This document shows, piece by piece, positions 35,701 through 45,756 of a stretch of DNA of 64,000 bases. Position numbers and translations under genes: made by a program. Positions within the stretch are counted from its first letter, which is position 1. Each line of letters begins with the position of its first letter. The stretch covers positions 26,893,649-26,957,648 of the forward strand of contig NC_092685.1 in the NCBI RefSeq assembly GCF_964275005.1. Direction: 5' to 3'. The notes below the pieces were generated by a model that saw only the letters and a list, made by a program, of their open reading frames with translations, had not been told where the DNA came from and did not search any database. This DNA comes from Diadema setosum (Eukaryota > Echinodermata > Echinoidea > Diadematoida > Diadematidae).

Positions 35701-38506
35701 TGACCAGTATGTTTTTGTTTTATTTTCATTGTACATGAGAGTTAATTTATCTATCTACAATCTGTGTGCCATAAAACGGACGGTCCTTTCAGGCATTAGG
35801 TCTGTGTTGTATTGATGGCATATTTTTTGAGATTGTCGTATGTGTTGATTACTAAAACCAAGTGATCATTAGTGTAAGTGGAGAAATAAAATCAACAAAC
35901 AGAGCTTTGAAAAAAAGTCATAGGGAACTAATGGAGTACATCATGTTTTCTTCTTTTCTTTTTTTCTTTTTTTTTTGGGGGGGGGGGGGTTATTAACATG
36001 TTTTTCTCATATTCTTAAGTGCAGTGCTTCTGATGTTATTTTGAGTGTTTCTATGGCCTTTTTGCCTTGTCTTTATGATGCAGGCTCCATTACACTGGAT
36101 GGCACCAATGTTACCTCGCTAAGCCCCGAGTGGCTAAGGCATCAGATTGGAACAGTTAGCCAGGTATGGTATCCCTAATAAGTCATATAACACTGAGATA
36201 AGAAAAGGGGGGGGGTGGGGGAGGGAAAAGTTCAGTCGGTTAATTCATATACCATATCATATGATATTAAGCCATCATTACCTGTGAGATCATTAAAAGA
36301 AAATCTCTGAAAAATATGACTAATAAACTTTTGCTCCACTTATGTAATGATTAATGATCGCTTCATTATGGTTTCCCTTGTAAGAATAGAGTTGTTATTG
36401 ATTGTAGTGAAGAGCTTGTGGTTGCTCTGTTTCACAGCACATATGCTAGCATATAGTTGATGAATCATAAAACCTTAGGTAAATGCAAGTTTATTTTTCC
36501 CCTATACACACAGGAACCAGTTCTGTTCTCAACCTCCATCAGAGAAAACATCGCCTATGGTGCCATTGATCCAGATGTGGTCTCCATGGAGATGATAGAG
36601 GATGCTGCCAGGACTGCCAACGCCCACAACTTCATTCATCTTTCCCGAGCAAGTACGACATGTCGTCGGAGAAAGGGGCCTCATGCTATCGGGTACGCAA
36701 AATTGGTGTAGACTTGAGGTCGGGACTTGGGGGTGAAGAAACTTTCATTCTGTACGCATTGAATGTGTGGATATTTTACTTAAACACCAGTGGCATATTT
36801 CCTGATATTGTCATTTAGGAGCTTGGAGAAAGAAGATAACTTGATGCTTTGTGTGCTTTCGAATAGAGATTGGCACAGAAAACCTTGTAGTGTTATACAC
36901 ACTGTCTCAAGTCCGTGGTACAGATATGGGCAATCCTACAGGCTATTAAGTTGGTATCATTTGAAAAGTGTTTTCTTCCCTTGAATCTATGATACTGATG
37001 CTGAGTCGGTTTCTTTTCTGTCAGCTACAGCTTTGAATCAAAATACAATTAGTACAGTGTTTGCCATTTCCATACTTATAGCATCAAGACGCGCGCTTAG
37101 CAGGCTGCCGTCTCCGTCGCTCTCCTAAAACACTGGCCTTTGAGCAGTATTTCTGAAGAAAGACTTCATCATTTATGTATCAGTGTGTTTATTGGTAATT
37201 GTATTATTATTTTTGTTGTTGTTGTTAATGGTCAAGGTTAACTTTATTGTGCAATAGTTAATATTTTTAATGTATGTTTGTATATTTGAATGTATTCATG
37301 ATGATCCTTGTAAGATGTCCGCAATTCAGCCTCCTGGCTGCAAAAGATGTTATTCAATAAATACAGTTCAATCAATCAATCCAATCAAAGAGTCCTATCA
37401 AAAGCCAAATTAATTGCAGTATTCACTTTTCATCAGTTATTGAATGTATAGATTGTAATCTAGAAACGAGAACAAGTATGGTCTTTCTTTGTACCATAGT
37501 TATTGAGTCTGAATCATCATGACCAACATTTGTGAGCGGTATCTATTTATGCAGGTAGTAAATCTGAATGTTCTGTGATTCGTAACTGACATCTTAAAAG
37601 TTTCATTGTAAATGATTGTCACACTTGTCATTTTTTGTACGGGTGTCCTCTAGGGGGTCAGAGGCAGAGGATAGCTCTAGCGAGGGCAGTCTTGAAGAAC
37701 CCCAAGATTCTCCTGCTTGATGAAGCAACAAGGTAGGCACCGTTTTCTTTGTCAGTTCTAGGAAATCAGTCACAGAGTTTCATATTAAGGTCAAGTTTTA
37801 TGCATGCAGTCACACCGTCACACATGCAGTAAAGTTCTATGCAGTTTGACTGCATTGAGGAAGCAGATATTGGCAATGCTGTGGACCATGGTGGAAATTC
37901 TGTGTAGATAGAATTGTGGCCCTCCCTGAGAGATGATGGCTACATGTCTCTGTCAAACCCTGATAGATTTGCTTTTACAATGATTTCAGCATCTTTTTTT
38001 TCATCTTTTAATTTTAAGTTTGTTTTTGTTATTCAAATATATGTTTGTATCACAGTGCTTGAATAAAGAAATAAATGAAGAATGGTTCCATCAGGAAATG
38101 TATGTTTCTAGTATTTGCACACAACCGACAAAGATTGTCAAAAGTGGCTCAAACTGTTTTGACCGTTGAGGACATGGTATAATACGCATTTTCCGTAGAC
38201 ACCTGCTCCAGTACATGTATACTCTGGACTAGTCTTTAGTGGGTTAAAGTATTTATTTTTTTGGTTGTTTGTCTCTAGCGCCCTCGATGCTGAGAGCGAG
38301 TATCTGGTGCAGGAGGCGCTAGAGAGATTGATGGTGGGGAGGACGGTGATCACCATCGCCCACCGCCTGTCCACCATAAAAAATGCCGACATGATTGCCG
38401 TGCTGGATGCTGGCGGGATCGCAGAGACAGGACCTACGAGGAACTGATGACGATACGAGATGGCATCTTCAGGAAATTAGTGGAAAGACAAACCGTCATC
38501 AACTGA
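29710..38506 (+). CDS. ABCB10: ABC transporter B10, mitochondrial half-transporter (frame-broken as sequenced)
   Basis: Coding exons: 29710-30130, 30413-30625, 31390-31592, 32331-32465, 33277-33424, 33990-34124, 34969-35064, 35486-35695, 36084-36163, 36514-36692, 37654-37732 and 38279-38506. The N-terminus has about 100 Arg/Ser-rich, nearly acid-free residues, as in a mitochondrial presequence. A six-helix ABC membrane domain follows, with [27 protein letters not shown] and [10 protein letters not shown]. The ATPase domain has Walker [11 protein letters not shown]-loop GTVSQ, LSGGQRQR, Walker B ILLLDEAT and IAHRLST. In mitochondria ABCB10 homodimers act in haem and bilin physiology (family knowledge). 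I see about five single-base frame breaks. Exon 6 has an extra base near 33992 and a missing base near 34116, with TAG at 34119 in the conserved frame. Exon 10 lacks a base near 36638 and another near 36660. Exon 12 lacks one near 38432, giving an early stop at 38445. The rest reads cleanly, and the intended stop is at 38504. The start is the first ATG after the 5' UTR acceptor. Confidence 0.92.
31831..31924 (-). repeat. 92-bp TTAA-type palindromic MITE, copy 2
   Basis: Inverted relative to the 12539 copy: TTGACCCGTTGAGGATG on the left and CATCCTCAACGGGTTAA on the right. It holds GTCTATGGGAAATG and AGTATACT in the core. It lies in ABCB10 intron 3. Confidence 0.85.
34259..34440. repeat. GTGGT/GATGGT simple repeat
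   Basis: A degenerate (GGTGGTGAT)-like tract within ABCB10 intron 6. Confidence 0.85.
34679..34836 (+). repeat. 80-bp exact-type tandem duplication
   Basis: The unit starting TAGGAAATTTCACTGTAAGG occurs at 34679-34758 and again at 34759-34836. It differs only in the length and composition of its T run. It lies in ABCB10 intron 6. The near-identity points to a very recent duplication or an assembly repeat. Confidence 0.95.
37080..37390 (+). mobile_element. Non-LTR retrotransposon 3' end (CR1/L2-like)
   Basis: The terminal part reads GTCCGCAATTCAGCC, TGGCTGCAAAAGATG and TATTCAATAAATACAG, then (ATCA)n. This arrangement, with CAATTCAGCC..GGCTGC and a short tandem tail, is typical of CR1/L2-type LINE 3' UTRs in marine invertebrates. 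It is 5'-truncated and lies in ABCB10 intron 10, inserted in the sense direction. Confidence 0.65.
38159..38247 (+). repeat. 92-bp TTAA-type palindromic MITE, copy 3
   Basis: TTGACCGTTGAGGACATGG starts it and AGTGGGTTAA ends it, with the core GCATTTTCCGTAGACACC and TATACTCTGGACTAGTC. It ends only about 30 bp before the acceptor of ABCB10 exon 12, next to its polypyrimidine tract. Confidence 0.8.
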
Positions 38507-38805
38507 ACAAATTTTGCATAAATTAGTGATATAAAACATGGCAAGTATACACTTCGTCAAGTTGGGCATCCGGGACATAGTACTGAAATTTTTAACAAAA
38601 TGAAAAAGAATTCCCCCCCCCCCCCTAATATGGATTTTTTTTTTTTTTTCTTACAACTCAGGGAAATGAGTAGTAATCGTAATATGATCATGAATGTAAA
38701 AGAAAGAAGCTAAATTTTTCATTGACTGCAATCATTGTGGAGCAATACTTGTACAAGAATGTGTCTTCGTTAGATTTTATTAGCAAGAACCTATGCAACC
38801 GATGC

Positions 38806-38811
38806 AATAAA
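38806..38811 (+). terminator. Candidate polyadenylation signal AATAAA (ABCB10, proximal)
   Basis: AATAAA about 300 bases after the intended ABCB10 stop, followed by a T-rich stretch. A second candidate further down suggests alternative 3' ends. Confidence 0.5.
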
Positions 38812-39818
38812 ACTTTTTTTTAATTTAAAATTTGCCTGCCATGGGAGACTTTCTGGACAGGGATGCCTCATATGTGTTAATTCTCACCTCATTTCCAAGT
38901 TCCTACACACAGTCTAACCAGGTCTTGAAATCATGGTATGACAGTGCACAACATATCATCTAAAGGGAATATCACCTATATTTTAACCATCAAAAAGGAC
39001 AGCCTTTGTGTACTTGTCCTGTTGCATCCATTCTGTTGCAGAACTGTGGGTTTTGAATAGATTAAAAGTGTTCAGTTGATTGGACTTTAGTTGCAGAGAT
39101 GTCAAGTCTTTCAGGTTAGTTTGTGGCAGTGGTATTGAAGTGTGCAAAATTTTGTGCAGCTTTTTGTGTCTTATTGGTACTACGTGTATTATCTATATTG
39201 TCCAGATGTGATGAGTTTAAGTCTAGTACTTGCCTTTTATCGTCCTCTGCATTTGAAATACAGTAGCTCACTTCGTCATATTAGTGTCATTTCTGCGAAA
39301 GAAGTCTCAATGCTATTGTACTAGTTTGTATTGATGTTTGATCTTATGTTATAAAGAGTGTATTAATACAGTCTCCAAAGAACCGAAGTGCAAACTGATT
39401 TGTTGCAAAAGTATGACTGCCATGTTTCTTGTTATAGATTTTATGTTGGCATAGGCCTACGGTAAATGCATTTAATATGAATCATATTTTGACAGAGGTC
39501 AAGAAAATGTAAAATAATTTTGTAGATGTAATTCCTCACCATGCTCATCACTGAAATACCTGCAATTTCATGTAGCCTTGTCCACGCATACATATATGTG
39601 TGTACAAACTCTCTTCAACATTCTAGCATTTAAGGCACAAAGCAGTATCCCTCTCTCCTCTTATTACCAAAACATGGATGCATTGACCCTGGCGAGGCAA
39701 TCGGGGTCAATCTACTGCAGGAATTTTTAGATAAATGATGTATTGAAGTATTTTGTCTATTGAGTATCAATACGGCATTACAGTAAATTGTCATTCTGGT
39801 TCTGAATTGATTCCTTTA

Positions 39819-40026
39819 CTGTACGAGCTGAAATTTCGCGGTGGTTTTATTTTCGCGAATTTCGTGAATCGCCTTTGAACCGCGAAAATAACAACACGCG
39901 AAAATAACAACGTCCGAACAGATAAGCACAGTTAGACCTCGCAACCGCGAAATTAACAACACGTGAAAATGTTCTCTAGTAGCAATTCACGAAAATATCT
40001 GTACGCGAAAATTTCAGCTCGTACAG
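39819..40026. repeat. TA-flanked MITE, CTGTACGAGCTG family, copy A
   Basis: Starts CTGTACGAGCTGAAATTTCG and ends with the reverse complement AAATTTCAGCTCGTACAG, with TA on both sides, 208 bp. The inside is rich in TTTTCGCGAA motifs. It lies in the 3' region of ABCB10. Copy B (51100-51294) has the same ends and an inverted interior. Confidence 0.92.
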
Positions 40027-40657
40027 TATTTTCCTATGACCGCAGAAGTCATAGTTGCTTTTGATGACTTGAACAGCACACTTTGACCTTGATTTTGAAC
40101 AGTTTCTCCTCATTTCTCTCAAGTTCAAAGAAATCAGTGTGCTTTCTGTTGAATAAAGGTTTGACCTTTGATACACTGCATACATACCAAAATATCAAAT
40201 ACATGTATAACAAGATACATGTTGTCATAATCGTAAGCACTTGTAGTGTTTTTCCTGTGCTGTATTTAATGGTAAGGGATTAATAACTAATGGAATATTT
40301 ATCAGAATGAATACATGGAAGGATATCTGACTGCCAGATTTAAAAGATTGCACTTTAACGGTATGGCATTTGGTAGCCATACTTCAGTCTGTATGTAATC
40401 TTTGAACCACAGGAAAATGTTTTAGGATGGGCAGACACAAGATACAGATCTTGCTCCGAGTGATGTATGTGCTCAAATGCAGAGTGAATCACTGAAAACA
40501 GACAAGAGATACATGTATTTTCTGTCCTGATGGACCACTCTGTAACCAAACATGGTTTATTTGCAATTGACAATGCAGAATTCTGTGATGCATGTAGAAC
40601 AAATGAAAAACACATGTGATCACAATGAATGTAATACCTGTATATCTCTATTTTTGC

Positions 40658-40663
40658 AATAAA
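40658..40663 (+). terminator. Candidate polyadenylation signal AATAAA (ABCB10, distal)
   Basis: TTTTTGCAATAAAGCAGTC lies about 2.1 kb past the ABCB10 stop. No other gene on this strand would use it, so a long ABCB10 3' UTR could end here. Confidence 0.4.
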
Positions 40664-41737
40664 GCAGTCTCCAATCTATAGTCAACACACATCGATGATC
40701 TGTCTGGTTTGAATTTATCAAATTTAAAAAAGAGAGAGAGAGAGAAAGAAATTGCTACATTTCTCCCTTTTTTTGTTCACAAAATCCTGCCTGTTCAGTA
40801 CAAAACTGTACAATATATAAAGGAAAGTTGCAATTTTGTGTTTCCACTGAACAATTACCCTACATATTGAATGTGCAGTATGGCTCCCGAGATTTCACAG
40901 GCACAGCATGTGTTCCACATGAAATGATTGTCGTGTACGACTATTCATTACTTTACTTGTCAGAGGACAAAGTTCATGTACATGTACATATATTTGCCAA
41001 TGCTCACGGAAAACAGTGTGTTCGGTGCATGATATGGTATGATCAAGTGTTGCACTGGCAACATTTTCTTTTCTCACGCCCTCTTCTGAGAACCCCCCTG
41101 AAATTGTTAGATGATTGCCCAAAACAGAAACACATGATCATAGCATTGTGAAGTCCCACCACTGCCACAAAATACAGGGTCATGACGAGGAGCAAAATGA
41201 AATGGTACTTGCAGCTACTAGGTGGCCACAGCCGATGCTATTTTGACTATCAATACTTGATAGAATACACAAACTCTTGTCTGTGTATCCAACACTGATT
41301 CAAACTGAACAGAAAACTTGCAAGCAGTATTTGAGTAGACACGGCGCCTTGTCCAAACGATGAGTTCAAACAATAGATTGTAACAGTCCCTTTGATATTT
41401 TATTCTCTCTTGTCCATTTCATGGCACCTCAGTACACTTACACACACAAGGGAGACAAACTGTTAACATCACATCATGATAAGCCTGTATATTATGGGAT
41501 GCACACAACATTAGAGGATAGACTGAGGGTTCACTGTGTTGCCATCATGATGGGCTCTCACAAAAACGGCCTCTGCAAAATTTTTTTTCAGGAGATTGGA
41601 CAGTCGCAGGGATACAGTGTTCTAGCTGACCAGACAATCTGGCATTTTTGTCCCTGGGTGAAGACCATGTACTGTATTTCAATTGGTATTGTATATTCAA
41701 AAACCTCCTAGCTCAATCTGAGTTTTAAAACATTTAA

Positions 41738-41965
41738 TTGAAGAGTTTGTTCGCAAAAACTGATAAGTCCATTTTTTAATGCAGATTTTTTTGAATACCT
41801 TTTAAATGATATATTGGTCACTACATATAAAGGTACATTTCTGAAGTTATGGTCAAAAGAAGCAAAAATTTTCTCATTATTCTCTTTATTTTTCTTGACC
41901 TTTAATCGCAAATGTCTCCATTTGGCAAATATGGACTTATCGGTTTTTGCGAACAAACTCTTTAA
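41738..41965. repeat. Foldback MITE, GAGTTTGTTCGCAAAAAC ends
   Basis: GAGTTTGTTCGCAAAAACTG plus ATAAGTCCAT on the left is mirrored exactly on the right, with TTAA at the right border and ATTG at the left. About 228 bp. It may be in the MEMO1 3' UTR. Confidence 0.85.
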
Positions 41966-43881
41966 TTATTAATGTAATCCAGAACAGTGTTTTTACATTA
42001 TTGGACATCAATACTGATGTTATTGTGCTGAAATGTTGAAATGGAACATTTTTTGCTCTCCCGAAAAGTCATGATTTTAGAGATACTATGTCTTGTCACC
42101 CAAGGGACAATTTTAAACATGTATTATTAGCAGTATTTAAAATTTCATTAGCCTCGGACTCTCAAATATGGAGGAGTCTTTGCAATCACATTTGCTGTCA
42201 ATTATTCCAAATATGTAAGGGAGATGCCCCCAAAGCAGCATAAGCATCCATTTAAGAAAACGATGCTTTCACTCGCACATCTGCAGATTTAGTGAACCTG
42301 AAAGAAAGATTACACATTCATTTTACATGCAAACTCACATTCTTGAATATCAATGGAAAAAAAAAAAAAAAAAAAAAAAAAAAACAGCATTTAACTGTTT
42401 TGATCATATACACATTGTATATATGTACTTATTAAGCTAAGTTTTGGGACAAATGAACTGGAAAAAAAAAAAAGGTCTCTGTGAAGTTGAACACCACGAG
42501 CATATGATTGGATTCAGCCATTTCTATAATTGTCTGCATATGGATAATGCCTGCAAGCAAAAGGCGATAGGGTCATATCCAAGGCGGGTTGCTTTTGATA
42601 TCGTATATGAATATATCATATATATGTATGTATTATATCACTTATCAAACAAGCACTCTCACATTGGAACTCTACAGCAAGAATATTTATTTAGATTACT
42701 TTATTATTGGACTTTCTACCACAACAACGCAGGCATTGTATTACTCGGTCACAGGTATTGAAATTGAGGGGATGGCAAAAGAAGTGGGACTACATTTTGT
42801 ATCCCGCTGTTTTATGTTCCGTGCCAACAAAGATGCAAATACCATCAATCCACACCCATAATTATCACTTGGATATGAGATTGGGGGTAGAGAAATCTGG
42901 AGAATGGTTCACACTGGTGACATAAAATGCCACACTTTTTGAGTGTCCGAGGAAAAAAATTTTTATCACTGGGGCCGGGGCGTGTTTGCCATTTGTTTCA
43001 CTGAAAGCGAGCATTTCTTGAGATTATCCCTTTCTCGTGATAGCAATATTCTGCCATTCCATTGATGATGTTTTGCATTCAATTAGACTTGCTCACAACA
43101 CTTCAGAAGGAACTAATACAAAAGTAATCATCCTCAAGAGTTGCATAGGATGTTTTCCCCAAAGTATAAAGGGACGAAAGTTTGTTGATGCCTATGTGTT
43201 CATTCATACACGTCTCAATTCATGTACGAATGGTACATATTTCTCAATATCTAACAGCATAATTCAAATGGGAACATACAGACAAAAAGAAGGGGGGGGG
43301 AGATTCTTCCACTTTTTTAAAATACACTTATAATAGACAAATACATACACACAAAGAATAAGATATTTTTGAATAGTAATAGAGGCAAGTTCCACATCAA
43401 TTATCCATACAAATATCTACCTACAGCAAAAGACTATCTACACTACTTTATTTTTCACCTTTGAGTTTTAAGATAACTACAGAAAAACTACTGAAACACT
43501 CCTGGACAAGACTTTCCACACCACTGCTTTCAGCGAGAGTCAGACCTTGTAACACTTTGACTCTTGATATATTTCATTATCTTTGGTAAACGTAAGTTAC
43601 GATCAACCCGGCGAGATTATCACATGCGAGCAGCAAGTCTCATTGTATATCATAATTTCTTGTATGTGTAAAGTTTTCACTTATCATTATACTTGTGCTT
43701 AATCTCTGAAACACACATCCATACCTTGTGTTGAAAAGCTCCACCTTGCCACTTTATCTTACTATGAAAAAAAAAAGAGTTCATAACTTTTGTCACATGG
43801 AGTTAAACCACAGAAATCTACTCCAAAGAAACAAAACAATTTCAACTTCATTCAGGGAGAAATCAGATACTGATGTACAAG

Positions 43882-44122
43882 TATACGGCATATATTTCAC
43901 AAGGTTTTTATTTTCGCGAATTTCGCCAGCCGAGTGTTATTTGTGAATTTAACCAAAAAAACAACAAATATCAACTCTGATCTCAACATGCATGCAACCT
44001 GCACACATGTACATTTCTCCCTTCATTACTGTACCCCACAATCGTCAATTTAACCATTCGCAAATTTGTTGGAAAGTTCCAATTCGCGAAAAATTAGACT
44101 CACAAAATGTATGGCATATATG
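43882..44122. repeat. MITE-like element, GGCATATA ends with TTCGCGAA blocks
   Basis: TACGGCATATATTTCACAAG with TTTTCGCGAATTTCGCC on the left pairs loosely with the reverse complement of the right end (CATATATGCCATACATTTTG, then TTTTTCGCGAATTG). About 240 bp and diverged. Its CG pattern is like that of the CTGTACGAGCTG family, but the ends differ. Confidence 0.6.
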
Positions 44123-45756
44123 ACTGAGATCACACGTAAATGTTAGACTTCAGAAATTAAGGTTGAACTGTGTCATGCACATGTGTCGAGACAATTATTT
44201 TTGTGAAGTTCGAATCTATGAGCAGACATCTATGTTTTACTTCTAAAATTGCCAGTTTTTCATCAGTATTCTTCCATGCACTGGCAAAATCCGAAAGATA
44301 TATGATGGAGTGACACTTATGCAAATTGAAAATTTCAAATTCCACACAGAATTTGGGAAAATGGAAATTGTGAAATCAAAAATGTCAATTTTTTCCTGCA
44401 TCATGTGAGATGTACATTTACTGCTAAATCAATCATTCATGACAAATTTACCTGCTCCTTTCTCAAGATTAAAAATTTTTCTCATTATCTATTTGTATGA
44501 TATTGTGGGGCCCTAAATGAGTAACTTCTTAAAAGGTTAATGTGATCCTCACAACCAGCTGACAGCTCGCCAGTGTGGCAAAGAATGGGTCATGAACTGA
44601 ATTAGACAAGTGGTTGACAATACGACACTCAAAAAAGATTAATCTTCTGGGTAGCAAGCAACATATGACAAAGTGCCTTCTGCCAAAAAACAATAGCAAA
44701 GCAGAAATTAGCTAAATGTAAATTCCACACGCATGCTAATTTTTCCCGGAGGAGCCACTAATAACACAATCTTGTAATATTTGTGAAAGTGGTGATGATA
44801 CTGACATCAACAAAGATGAAGTCGTGTCCAAGACTTGGGCGTGTCGAGGGCGCAGAGCCATTTAAAACTATGAGAAGCCTACTGCAATATTTTTTCCAAA
44901 ACACATGCATCTGCCAAGCAAGCCAATTCTGAGACCTTGCGCGACAGGACCAAACATTTTATAATTTCCTTCTCTCCAGATGATGACAAGATATCGCAAC
45001 TCTCCATACATGTTTTTCAGCTCAATTCAGGGAACAATAGGCAGCTACATCCCGTTAGACTCCAATAATGGCAAAAGTTAAGCTATCACTGATGCCACTA
45101 GGTTAGTTTCCATCAACAATTTGACGAAAACATAAAGATCCCCATTTGTCACTTTGAAGTAAACTGACTCTGAACCACATCGGGAGTAACAGGGAAAGTA
45201 TTTCATTTTCTCTTTACACTTGCATTGATTTATGATTGATCTTTGATATAGTTGCCATACAATTGGACAAGTTTCAGTAAAGTATCCTCATGGATGGAAA
45301 GATTACCCGCATCATTTCTCTGTCACATTGTACAAGTCACTTTCCATCACTTTGAAAATCATGAAAAAAGAAATAAAACAAAACACAAATATCTCCAATG
45401 TTTACATCCCTGTGCAGCTTTGCATCATAAATACATCTTACATATAACATCACCAGCAGCTTGCAACACTGATAGATAGTGAGTAATCCATAAGGCTCTG
45501 TATTTGTACCGATAATTTGTAGTATTTGAAGAAGTACTAGAGAGATATATAATCATGTCTTTGATATACGTGATTTTCCGCTTACAACAATGCTTGTAGC
45601 TTTTTGTACACCTGGCTTACCACTGTGCAGTCTCTGAAGAGAGTGTGGCACAAGAACAACAATCGATCGTGGCTTTTGTGGCTTGTGATAGTCTACGATT
45701 CTCTATAGATATTCCTGAAGTGTTTCAACGGTGCGCCGCCCCAGCTTGCGTCAGCA

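Larger units (their letters stand above)
38507..45756. other. Convergent ABCB10-MEMO1 3' region, no coding exon seen
   Basis: This stretch lies between the stop codons of two convergent genes and should contain both 3' UTRs. It holds two AATAAA candidates for ABCB10 (38806 and 40658), a CTGTACGAGCTG MITE (39819-40026), a TTAA foldback (41738-41965), a GGCATATA-ended element (43882-44122) and A runs. For MEMO1 (minus) TTTATT occurs at 41398, 43447 and elsewhere; I cannot choose the real signal. The longest frame (40828-41151) has no features of a protein gene. Confidence 0.6.

Noticed and set aside
40828-41151. 107-residue open frame as a gene
   Set aside because: No signal peptide, domain or homology that I recognise. 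It lies in the shared 3' region of two convergent genes.
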